Positions 16,907 through 24,407 of a stretch of 64,000 nt of DNA are shown here, piece by piece. Below the pieces are notes generated by a model. The model had not been told where the DNA came from and made no database searches. It saw only the letters and a program-made list of their open reading frames with translations. Location: positions 126,586 to 190,585 of the forward strand of contig NZ_JAHPIV010000010.1 in NCBI RefSeq assembly GCF_019039105.1, read 5' to 3'. The stretch's first letter is position 1, and every line of letters begins with the position of its first letter. This DNA comes from Desertibacillus haloalkaliphilus (GTDB lineage: Bacteria; Bacillota; Bacilli; Bacillales; KJ1-10-99). A program made the position numbers and the translations under genes.

Positions 16907-17146
16907 ATGTATTCAGGGGTACCTTATAATGAACTATTACGGCAAGAGCAACTAGGGTACGAAGTAGTGCAACCAGGATTAATGCCATTGTATCCAGATC
17001 CAGGTTACGGAATGTACCCAGGATATGCACCAATGGTTCAAGCAACTGTAAGGCCAAGACCACGATATTGGCCAGTAGTACATCGACCACCGTTTTTGTT
17101 AGCTCCTTATTTTCCGTACATGGGACCTGTACCTACCCCATGGTAA
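16907..17146 (+). CDS. small Tyr/Pro-rich coat-like protein
   Basis: 79 residues from ATG 16907, about ten bases after GGAGG. The composition is Pro, Tyr, Gly and Arg, with MYPGYAPM and HRPPFLLAPYFPYMGPV. No fold is expected. The gap to the previous gene is 59 bases, so it is likely in the same operon (haloperoxidase-like, repeat protein, this protein). Tyrosine-rich small proteins are typical substrates for coat cross-linking. The terminator at 17230 ends the unit. Confidence 0.6.
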   Translation: MYSGVPYNELLRQEQLGYEVVQPGLMPLYPDPGYGMYPGYAPMVQATVRPRPRYWPVVHRPPFLLAPYFPYMGPVPTPW

Positions 17147-17229
17147 ATAAAAGGAAGTAGGAGATATAAAAGAAGATAATTTCATTACGTGTTTGTTCAA
17201 TCGGTTCTTTAGTGGAACGAGCAAATCTT

Positions 17230-17271
17230 AAAAAAGTCGAATTCTTAGCGTAAGAAATTCGACTTTTTTTA
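17230..17271 (+). terminator. terminator of the coat operon
   Basis: The arms AAAAAAGTCGAATTCTTA and TAAGAAATTCGACTTTTTT pair with one bulge; the T run is part of the stem, so it can act in both directions. Confidence 0.8.
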
Positions 17272-17338
17272 AATTGAAAACTTTCAAAAAGAAATAATGT
17301 ACTGTATAAAAAATCCATATATATATAAATTAATACAA

Positions 17339-18139
17339 TCAGTTTCCACACCAAGTAATCGGCATTCCCGCATTACTGACAGTACCACTTCCTTCATCAA
17401 GGACAATGATATATCTTCTCACGGGATTGTTTAAGTTCGTGCAGCTGTACTTAGCGAATGTCGTGACCCCAGGATCCTGACCAGGCTCCTGAAGGATACC
17501 ATCAGTACTTATCAGTTGTCCATTGGCATCAGTTTTTAAAGTTGTGATGTATTGGAGAGGCTCAGGAGTCAGAATAGGAGGAGGATAAACTGTTTCATCC
17601 CACACATAGAATGAGACTTGGTTGTTCGGACTAAAAGTCCCCCTGACATTTAATCTTAGTTCTCTATTACTTATCGTCTCCCAGACAGATATGCCATTGT
17701 TTGGAGTGGCAGGTGGATAAGCTAATGTACGGGCGGCAAGTGCGTTTTCTCTTCGGGCGCGTTCACGACTCTGGGGAGGGACGCATACATGATCAGTCGG
17801 TCGAGTCTCGCGCCAAACGAAGCCTTGCCTACACGTATCTGGCCCATAAGGACCGCCCCCTGGCTGCACTCGAGATGGACCCAGCGCATTTTCACGGGCA
17901 ACCTCGTCACGAACTTGCGGTTCTACACATACAAAGTCATTAGGAGTTGCTTCCCTCCAGACATACCCCTGCTTACATGTATAAGGTCCATAAGGAAGAG
18001 GAGGAGCGGGTCTTTCGCCTTTTCCTTGTATTTGGGACTTCCTACTCACACACCCACAGTCCATTGGTGGAACTGCTACAGGTGTAGGTTGTGTGTTTGG
18101 GTAACCACTGTTATACATAAGTGGGTAATACCAATGCAT
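17339..18139 (-). CDS. coat-like protein with two CxQGxVWRE repeats
   Basis: 266 residues. It starts MHWYYPLMYNSGYPNTQPTP, like other coat proteins. Two about 40-residue repeats follow, each with C-K/R-QGYVWRE, then VCV and REN residues. The cysteines fall in a regular C...C spacing. The C-terminal half is beta-rich (VWETISNRELRLNVRGTF, VSFYVWDET, YIIVLDEG). The same repeat is known from actinobacterial and myxobacterial proteins without an established function, so horizontal spread is possible. It faces away from the coat operon and has no signal peptide. Confidence 0.65.
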   Translation of the reverse strand: MHWYYPLMYNSGYPNTQPTPVAVPPMDCGCVSRKSQIQGKGERPAPPLPYGPYTCKQGYVWREATPNDFVCVEPQVRDEVARENALGPSRVQPGGGPYGPDTCRQGFVWRETRPTDHVCVPPQSRERARRENALAARTLAYPPATPNNGISVWETISNRELRLNVRGTFSPNNQVSFYVWDETVYPPPILTPEPLQYITTLKTDANGQLISTDGILQEPGQDPGVTTFAKYSCTNLNNPVRRYIIVLDEGSGTVSNAGMPITWCGN

Positions 18140-18437
18140 AGTAACACTTCCTTTTACCTAATTCATAACTACTTTTAGAGGTGCTTCCCAAAAACTATCC
18201 TGCTTTCAATGTACGGTATTATCAATAAAAATAAAGTAATGGACATTTTGATGTAGTGTATGAAATTTGGTGATTTACCTGTCGAATATTACTTAAGGTG
18301 AGTTCCCTATTATAAGTTTATTGCTTAGTGGCATAAATGTTACTAATCAAGTAATATAAATGATTGTTTTCTTTAAATATAGACAAGTAAAAGAAGAATA
18401 CAAGGTTTTAGAGTTAACGTAACTAGGGGGTCTTATC

Positions 18438-19334
18438 ATGCTGGTACATGAAGTCAGAGCTAATGAAAATCTGCAAACAATCGCAAGGCAATATGGAGTG
18501 ACAGCCGATGCGATTATGCAGGTGAATGTCATCTGTAATCCAAATCATCTGTTGCTAGGGCTGCCACTTGTCATACCACAAGATGAATCGGAAATAGCAG
18601 AAATTACGCCATGGAAATATGGAGCTAACCACTATTATGTTGTTGTCCCAGGGGATACTCTAACCTGTATCGCTAATCAAATTCCTCGAAATTCTGTAGA
18701 AGGGCTAAGAAAGTCCAATCGGTTGTATGGTACGAATCAGGTCAGCCCTGGAATGGAGTTGATACTCGGATTTGGTGGTATTCCCGATATTGATGCCTTG
18801 GTCGATAGGTGGACATTCCCTGTTGAGGAATGTCTAGATTTAATAGACGCGCTGCGGATTGGTTCTTTTGAACGCCTTTCTTACAGTTGGGAAGTGGTAG
18901 GGGAAAGAGGTGTTCCCTACCTTCTCCCCTTTTTACAACATCCATGCGAATCATTGCGATTTGGTGCAGTATTGAGCTTGGGTCGAATAGGGATAGGGAT
19001 TGAAACAAGGGCTGGGTTAGAACAAGCTACACGTGATCGCGATCCTTTTATTGCGAAGATAGCAAGGCTCGGACTGAAACGACATCAACTAATCCCACGT
19101 TGGACAAAAAGAGTTCACGTTAACATCTTCGCGGTCGATTTGATGAGTAATCCAAACGAATATTCACCAACTACTCTCGTTCGTGAAGGTACACCATTCA
19201 TTGTTCATCGATATAATGTTGGTGCAAGGCCGACAGCCACAGGTACGAACGTGTATGACTTAATACAACTGGTTGAAACTGGAGAAGTAGGCTATCTTCC
19301 GAGAGAAGGTCTCGCAGGTATGTATATGATCTAG
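18438..19334 (+). CDS. LysM-LysM-HEAT protein, second paralogue
   Basis: 298 residues with the same architecture as 12667-13569. LysM 1 (VRANENLQTIARQYGVTADAI) and LysM 2 (YYVVVPGDTLTCIANQIP) are followed by a helical region, a HEAT-type unit (CESLRFGAVLSLGRIGIG, RDRDPFIAKIARLGLKR) and a final segment YDLIQLVETGEVGYLPREG. The first LysM is less canonical than in the paralogue. No signal peptide. The pair flanks the coat block, suggesting duplication and divergence to bind different layers (cortex or primordial wall). The ribosome site is AGGGGG. Confidence 0.8.
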   Translation: MLVHEVRANENLQTIARQYGVTADAIMQVNVICNPNHLLLGLPLVIPQDESEIAEITPWKYGANHYYVVVPGDTLTCIANQIPRNSVEGLRKSNRLYGTNQVSPGMELILGFGGIPDIDALVDRWTFPVEECLDLIDALRIGSFERLSYSWEVVGERGVPYLLPFLQHPCESLRFGAVLSLGRIGIGIETRAGLEQATRDRDPFIAKIARLGLKRHQLIPRWTKRVHVNIFAVDLMSNPNEYSPTTLVREGTPFIVHRYNVGARPTATGTNVYDLIQLVETGEVGYLPREGLAGMYMI

Positions 19335-19383
19335 AGTTCCGTTCCTATCTGACTACCTCTACTAGAATTAATATATGAAAATG

Positions 19384-19425
19384 GTAACCCCTTGCTAGGA
19401 AGTCATTTCTAGAGGGGTTACTTTT
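19384..19425 (+). terminator. hairpin terminator
   Basis: GTAACCCC and GGGGTTAC are the outer arms, with CTAGGA and TTCTAG pairing inside, followed by TTTTCG. It ends the LysM-HEAT transcript. Confidence 0.75.
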
Positions 19426-19450
19426 CGTTTCGGTACCAGGTTACCTTATT

Positions 19451-19600
19451 TTAAAAGGGAGATTGTACAGGTGGTATAGGTGGTGTAGATGGATAAGTTT
19501 GTAAAGGCGGTAGTGGCCGACATAATGGATGCCAAGGATACCTTAAACAAAGCCAATGATACCTTTGCTCTTGTCTGCTATCTTCTTCAAAATAATACAT
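19451..19600 (-). CDS. 49-residue Trp/Pro/Cys coat-like peptide
   Basis: A short frame on the minus strand with a good ribosome site (AGTGAGGT, about seven bases before ATG 19600). The protein starts MYYFEEDSRQEQRYHWLC. It continues with YPWHPLCRPLPP and ends with a proline-rich tail. The composition matches small Bacillus coat proteins. No family is recognised. It lies between the LysM-HEAT gene and the TOMM precursor. Confidence 0.6.
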   Translation of the reverse strand: MYYFEEDSRQEQRYHWLCLRYPWHPLCRPLPPLQTYPSTPPIPPVQSPF

Positions 19601-19948
19601 TTAATTACCTCACTTTATATTTAAAATTCGCTACTATTTTACGTGCATGAGCTGGATTGGTTGTCGTAGTTGTGTTAATAGGGGTGGCGTTCTATATCTT
19701 TGTCTATCATTCATTTTATTCACCTATTTCTTCATACTTTTCTTTATATACGTATTCACTTATTTTAGTCTTGGTGTCACCAGGGATCAAATTACAATAG
19801 AAGCAATGAGATGAATCTAACTACAACTATATTGAGTAATGCAGCGACGATAGCATTAGGTTTTTGATACAGTCTCGTCTGAATGATATTTTTGCATGTC
19901 TACTTTGAATTGAAGAAATATAATTAATTTTAGGCAGTGAAATTAGTA

Positions 19949-19976
19949 ACAACCACCTAAAAGTAATCATATTTTG
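19949..19976 (+). promoter_or_regulatory. sigma-K-like promoter of the TOMM precursor
   Basis: AC (19949-19950), 17 bases, CATATTTTG (19968-19976). One mismatch to CATANNNTA. The promoter before the TOMM enzyme genes has the same spacing and the same TTTG ending. Confidence 0.5.
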
Positions 19977-20016
19977 TTGAAGAGAGTACGGAATTATAAC
20001 TTCGTTTAACTCTCCC

Positions 20017-20039
20017 ATCAGGTGTAGGATTAACCTGAT
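20017..20039 (+). promoter_or_regulatory. 5'-leader hairpin before the precursor gene
   Basis: ATCAGGT and ACCTGAT form a seven-pair stem with a nine-base loop, about 25 bases before the start codon. It lies within the predicted leader transcript and may stabilise the mRNA. No T run follows, so it is not a terminator. Confidence 0.4.
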
Positions 20040-20064
20040 AATTCAATACAAAGGGGAAGATGAA

Positions 20065-20325
20065 ATGCAAAATTTTCAAAATCAATTGCAAAATTTGGAG
20101 ATGGATCAGTACCAAGTTGGTGAATTAAATCCTATGGATGCTTATAGTGAAAATGCACGCCAATTTGGTGCGTTTGGGGGCGGAGGCTTTCATCGTTGTG
20201 GCGGTTTTCGTTGCTTCAATTGCTTTAACTGTTTTAGATGTCATAACTGCTTTAACTGCTTTAACTGTTTTAGATGTCATAACTGTTTTAGATGTCATAA
20301 CTGCTACCGCTGCGGGGGAAGGTAA
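20065..20325 (+). CDS. TOMM precursor peptide, heterocycloanthracin/sonorensin-like
   Basis: 86 residues. The leader (about residues 1-36) has FQNQLQNLEMDQYQVGELN, like the heterocycloanthracin leader pattern. The core has 13 cysteines: Cys45, then one at every third residue from Cys50 to Cys83. The tripeptides are FNC, FRC, HNC and YRC, ending CGGR. The enzymes encoded next convert such cysteines to thiazolines and thiazoles. Known relatives carry Gly-rich (CxGC) or Trp/Met-containing cores; an Phe-Asn/Arg-Cys and His-Asn-Cys core is unusual. Alternating hydrophobic and basic residues would give a stiff, amphipathic polyazole. The ribosome site is AAGGGGAAG. A strong terminator follows, so it has its own abundant transcript. 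Confidence 0.9.
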   Translation: MQNFQNQLQNLEMDQYQVGELNPMDAYSENARQFGAFGGGGFHRCGGFRCFNCFNCFRCHNCFNCFNCFRCHNCFRCHNCYRCGGR

Positions 20326-20354
20326 TCGACATTTTAAAAATAGTTTATTTAATG

Positions 20355-20401
20355 AAAAAAAGTGTCCCTGCCGCCATGATTTATCGCAGGGGCACTTTTT
20401 T
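20355..20401 (+). terminator. terminator between precursor and enzyme genes
   Basis: AAAAAGTGTCCCTGC and GCAGGGGCACTTTTT pair with one mismatch; T run included. It separates high-level precursor expression from the maturation genes. Confidence 0.85.
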
Positions 20402-20425
20402 AGTTAATCATAATGGACAAAGAAA

Positions 20426-20453
20426 ACTACATAAAATGGTAGTGCATAATTTG
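20426..20453 (+). promoter_or_regulatory. sigma-K-like promoter of the TOMM enzyme operon
   Basis: AC (20426-20427), 17 bases, CATAATTTG (20445-20453), about 30 bases before the first start codon. Near-copy of the precursor promoter. Confidence 0.5.
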
Positions 20454-20481
20454 AATCGATTTAGAAATCAGGAGGAGTTGA

Positions 20482-22443
20482 ATGACTAAACTTAATGCTT
20501 CCACACGTTTGAAGGTAAAAAGAGATACATTTTATCTGCCTGATCAGGAAGGTGGTGTTTATTTTAGAAATAATGAAAGCTCATTCCGTATAAAAGGAAG
20601 TACCATCTATCAGTGGATTGAAACACTGATGCCGATGTTCAACGGGGAGCAAACATTGGGCGAACTGACTGAGGGACTAACTCCCTCATATAAGAAGAGA
20701 GTATATGAGATTGGAGAGACGTTGTACAAGAATGGATTTTTACGAGATACAAGTCAAGATCGATCACACCAATTAAATCGTACAGTTCTTGAAAAGTATT
20801 CTTCACAAATTGAATTTATCGAGAGTTTTTCTGATTCAGGTGCGTATCACTTTCAGCAATACCGTCAGAATAAAGTTCTGGCAGTCGGAGCTGGTCCCAT
20901 TCTAGTTTCATTGGTGGGTTCATTAATCGAATCGGGACTCCCTAAATGCCATTACATGGTAACGGAACCAATGCCTACAAATCGACCCCGGATTTATGAA
21001 CTGGTGGAAAGTGCTCAGAAAGATGATTCAGAGGTTGAGGTAAAGGAGGTCCCTTTTGTAAAAGGGGAGCATACTAGTTTTTTGAAACAAGCGGTACAGA
21101 CTTATGATGTTGTACTATATGTCTCGCAGAACGGAAATGTAAATGAACTTAGGAATCTTAACTTCGTGTGCAAAGAGGAAAAGAAGCTGTTTCTACCTGC
21201 CATATGTCTAGAGCAAGTAGGGCTCGCGGGTCCAGTCGTTCACCCAGAATCAGATGGATGCTGGGAGTCTGCATGGCGCCGCCTTCATCAATCTGCTGTT
21301 CAAGTAGAACGGCAGCCGAACAATTCCTCTTCAACAGTCGGATCGATTCTGACCAATGTCCTCGTATTTGAATTTTTTAAGAAGGCTGTAGGAATTACAG
21401 GTTCAACGCAAAGTAATCAAATTTACTTGCTTAATCTTGAAACATTGGAAGGGAACTGGTTATCATTCATCACACACCCATTGGTTACCCCAACAAGGTT
21501 AACTCCGAGACTGATTGAAGACCTTAATAGTAAAATTAAACAGCAGTCGAACAGAAATACCACAACGAGTACCCTCTTGGAATATTTTAGTCGATTAACC
21601 TCTGAAGAGATAGGTATTTTGCATACATGGGACGAACGAAATTTGACACAGCTTCCTCTCGCACAGTGTTATGTTCAAGCAGTTAACCCGTTGACTAACG
21701 GACCAGCAGACCTTCTTTCGGAAGTTATTTGTGCTGGTTTAACACATGAGGAAGCCAAAAGACATGCCGGGCTGACGGGCATTGAAATGTATGTTACACA
21801 ATTGATCGATTTAGATGTTGAGGGATGTGAAAATGAGAATGAATATATGGACTTGACCATCCCAGAAGGTTTATTGGGGATCGGAGCAGGGGAAACAATT
21901 GAGGAGGCTGTATGTCGAGGGCTGCAAGGGTATTTAGATGAAGAGTTGAGGGAAAGAAAGGCTGATCAGCCTAACACGCTCTTTGAATGGCAGCTGGGTT
22001 CAATAGAAGATAAGAAATGCAGAATTTATTTAGATGCGTTGACTACATTAAATGGTCAACCAATCATCGATGTAAGAGAGGATCTACTAGGCTTTCCAGT
22101 CATACGAGTAAGGTCTAATGATCGATGGTACACTAGGGCTGGTTTAAATCCAACGCTGGCATTACGAAATGTATTAGAGCAAGCACTTTTGGAAACTCAA
22201 AACACAGTGAATTCTCAGGTAGATAATGAGATGGAAACAGTCGAATTTCCTGAAAAAAAGAAAGCCAAACTCAACATTTCTTCTTGTGATGAATTAAGTC
22301 AATACGAGCTATTACAATCTTCCATGAACGTCTTAAAAGAAAACGGGAAACGCTTATTTGTTTATGATTTATCGTTCGAACCCTTTTTAAAAGAGAAATT
22401 AGCAGGTGTGTTTGGTGTACAGATTCGAGAGGAGGAATCGTAA
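20482..22443 (+). CDS. TOMM maturation protein (RRE plus ThiF-like)
   Basis: 653 residues, resembling the putative thiazole-containing bacteriocin maturation proteins found with heterocycloanthracins. Residues about 15-95 look like a PqqD-type winged-helix leader-binding domain (FYLPDQEGGVYFRNNESSF, then LGELTEGL and ETLYKNGFL). A Rossmann ThiF/E1-like domain follows (VLAVGAGPILVSLVGSLIESG at about 132). The C-terminal half is unassigned. It probably binds the leader and delivers the core to the YcaO protein. AGGAGG precedes ATG 20482. The stop overlaps the next start by one base (TAATG), so translation is coupled. Confidence 0.85.
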   Translation: MTKLNASTRLKVKRDTFYLPDQEGGVYFRNNESSFRIKGSTIYQWIETLMPMFNGEQTLGELTEGLTPSYKKRVYEIGETLYKNGFLRDTSQDRSHQLNRTVLEKYSSQIEFIESFSDSGAYHFQQYRQNKVLAVGAGPILVSLVGSLIESGLPKCHYMVTEPMPTNRPRIYELVESAQKDDSEVEVKEVPFVKGEHTSFLKQAVQTYDVVLYVSQNGNVNELRNLNFVCKEEKKLFLPAICLEQVGLAGPVVHPESDGCWESAWRRLHQSAVQVERQPNNSSSTVGSILTNVLVFEFFKKAVGITGSTQSNQIYLLNLETLEGNWLSFITHPLVTPTRLTPRLIEDLNSKIKQQSNRNTTTSTLLEYFSRLTSEEIGILHTWDERNLTQLPLAQCYVQAVNPLTNGPADLLSEVICAGLTHEEAKRHAGLTGIEMYVTQLIDLDVEGCENENEYMDLTIPEGLLGIGAGETIEEAVCRGLQGYLDEELRERKADQPNTLFEWQLGSIEDKKCRIYLDALTTLNGQPIIDVREDLLGFPVIRVRSNDRWYTRAGLNPTLALRNVLEQALLETQNTVNSQVDNEMETVEFPEKKKAKLNISSCDELSQYELLQSSMNVLKENGKRLFVYDLSFEPFLKEKLAGVFGVQIREEES

Positions 22444-24383
22444 TGGCATCCCTAATTCTACTGGATGGAAAGGGCTTATTAGCGGATCTTGTCTATCAAC
22501 AATTATCCGAAACCTATCATATAAAACGTCAAAGTATAGTAGAAGACGTTCCAGGTGAAACAGAATTAGCTCTGATGCTCCACGATTCCTGGCATCCATC
22601 GATTCATCAAAAAGCGGAAGAAAGATGTAGGGAAGCGGGTATCCCATGGCTTCGTGGTTTCATTTCGTTTGGGGAGGGAATTATCGGTCCATTCGTAAGC
22701 CCGAACACATCGGGATGTTCTTACTGTGCTGATATGCGGCGTATCATAGCGGGATCTGATCGACAAGAAATGTGGAAGCTAAAAGGGAGAATACCAGCAG
22801 AAGAAGGTATACTACAAGATGCGTGGGCATCACGAATAGGTCTGTCGCAAATGGCAGTTTTGATAAGTAATGAAGTAAGGAGGATTCTTCAAGGAGAATC
22901 CAGCAACTTAGAAGAAAAATTGTCCATTACAAACCTGAGAACGTTATCGAACTCTCTTCACATTTTTCTGCCTAACCCGTCGTGTCCGATTTGCGGTTCA
23001 TTACCCGATGACACATTAGAATCAGCTCAAATTCGGTTAGAATCGAGTCCTAAAATCAATGGTAACGGTTATCGCACTCGATCGATTGATGAATTAAAAA
23101 CAGTTCTAGTCAAAGATTATCTCGATTATCGTACTGGGCTCATGAATGGAAAAGTGCAGGATGTCAGGCTGCCTTTTGCTGATGTTTTAGTGAATATGCC
23201 GTTGTTTGGAGGAGATGAAGGAGTAGCAGGGAGGTCTAATTCTTATGAAATGAGTGAGCTGACTGCCATATTGGAAGGTTTAGAACGATATTGCGGAATT
23301 GAACCTCGAGGAAAAAAGACAGTCGTTCGTGATAGTTATCATCATTTAAAAAATAGCGCACTAAATCCTACAAGTGTTGGTCTACATGAAACGAATCAAT
23401 ATGAAAAGCCTGATTTTCCGTTTAAGCCATTTAAACCTGATGACCCGATGAATTGGGTCTGGGGTTACTCGTTCTTACAAGAACGTCCTATTCTAATTCC
23501 AGAGTTACTTGCCTACTATAGTTTGGGCTGTGGGGATGGTTTTGTCTATGAAACATCAAACGGATGTGCAATAGGGGGAACTTTAGAAGAAGCCATTTTC
23601 CATGCGATTATGGAGGTAGTTGAGCGAGATTCGTTCTTATTAACCTGGTATGCAAAGCTCCCCCTTCCACGACTTGATCTTCGTTCAGCTAACGATAAAG
23701 AATTACAGCTGATGGTCGACCGCATTACTGAGGTTACCGGTTATGACCTTTATTTTTACAATTCAACAATGGAACATGGGATTCCAAGTGTTTGGGCAGT
23801 GGCCAAAAACAGAAGGTCCAAGGGCGTAAACATTATTTGTGCAGCAGGTGCTAACCCTGATCCTGTTAGGGCTGTAAAAAGCTCGATTTACGAGCTTGCA
23901 GGGATGATGTTTAGGGATGATGAAAAATTGGAGAGAAACCGACAAAAATATAAAAGGATGCTTAAAGATCCGTTTGCAGTTCGTACGATGGAGGACCATG
24001 GTATGCTATACGGTCTCAAAGAAGCAGAGGAACGATTTAATTTTTTATTTGATGATCAGCGTCCTTTACGTACGTTTGCTGAGGAATTTAAGGAGCCAAC
24101 GGCCAATACTGATTTAAAAGATGATCTTCTGGATGTTCTTCAAAGGCTCCGGCGTTTTAACCTTGATGTTATTGTGGTTGACCAAACATCAACGGTAATT
24201 AAACGGAATGGATTATTCTGTGTAAAGGTGTTAATACCCGGCATGTTACCAATGACATTTGGGCACCACCTCACCCGTGTGAAAGGGTTGGAGAGGGTAC
24301 TCACGGTACCGATGAAACTAGGATTTGTGAACAAACCGTTATCTTATGAACAGCTTAATAAATTCCCCCATCCATTCCCGTAA
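22443..24383 (+). CDS. TOMM cyclodehydratase, E1-like/YcaO fusion
   Basis: 646 residues. The N-terminal part (1-200) is the E1-like partner with a zinc site: Cys92/Cys95 in CSYC and Cys181/Cys184 in CPIC. The YcaO domain follows from about residue 230, with SELTAILEGLERYCG and AIFHAIMEVVERDSF as the ATP/Mg-binding glutamate motifs. It ends in PHPFP, the PxPxP tail needed by azoline-forming YcaO enzymes. The protein should use ATP to cyclise core cysteines on their backbone amides, giving thiazolines. All key elements look intact. It overlaps the gene before and lies 24 bases before the dehydrogenase. Confidence 0.92.
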   Translation: MASLILLDGKGLLADLVYQQLSETYHIKRQSIVEDVPGETELALMLHDSWHPSIHQKAEERCREAGIPWLRGFISFGEGIIGPFVSPNTSGCSYCADMRRIIAGSDRQEMWKLKGRIPAEEGILQDAWASRIGLSQMAVLISNEVRRILQGESSNLEEKLSITNLRTLSNSLHIFLPNPSCPICGSLPDDTLESAQIRLESSPKINGNGYRTRSIDELKTVLVKDYLDYRTGLMNGKVQDVRLPFADVLVNMPLFGGDEGVAGRSNSYEMSELTAILEGLERYCGIEPRGKKTVVRDSYHHLKNSALNPTSVGLHETNQYEKPDFPFKPFKPDDPMNWVWGYSFLQERPILIPELLAYYSLGCGDGFVYETSNGCAIGGTLEEAIFHAIMEVVERDSFLLTWYAKLPLPRLDLRSANDKELQLMVDRITEVTGYDLYFYNSTMEHGIPSVWAVAKNRRSKGVNIICAAGANPDPVRAVKSSIYELAGMMFRDDEKLERNRQKYKRMLKDPFAVRTMEDHGMLYGLKEAEERFNFLFDDQRPLRTFAEEFKEPTANTDLKDDLLDVLQRLRRFNLDVIVVDQTSTVIKRNGLFCVKVLIPGMLPMTFGHHLTRVKGLERVLTVPMKLGFVNKPLSYEQLNKFPHPFP

Positions 24384-24407
24384 TGGAAGAGTAGGAGGGT
24401 AAAAGAT

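Larger units (their letters stand above)
19601..20064. other. intergenic upstream of the TOMM precursor
   Basis: It holds a promoter candidate at 19949-19976 and a hairpin at 20017-20039, listed separately. A hydrophobic plus-strand stretch near 19654-19710 (VVVVLIGVAFYIFVY) has no usable start; it may be a remnant of a tiny membrane protein. Confidence 0.4.

Noticed and set aside
20138..20407. Overlapping 89-residue frame in the TOMM precursor
   Set aside because: It is the +1 frame of the Cys repeat (TALTVLDVI repeats) and has no ribosome site of its own.
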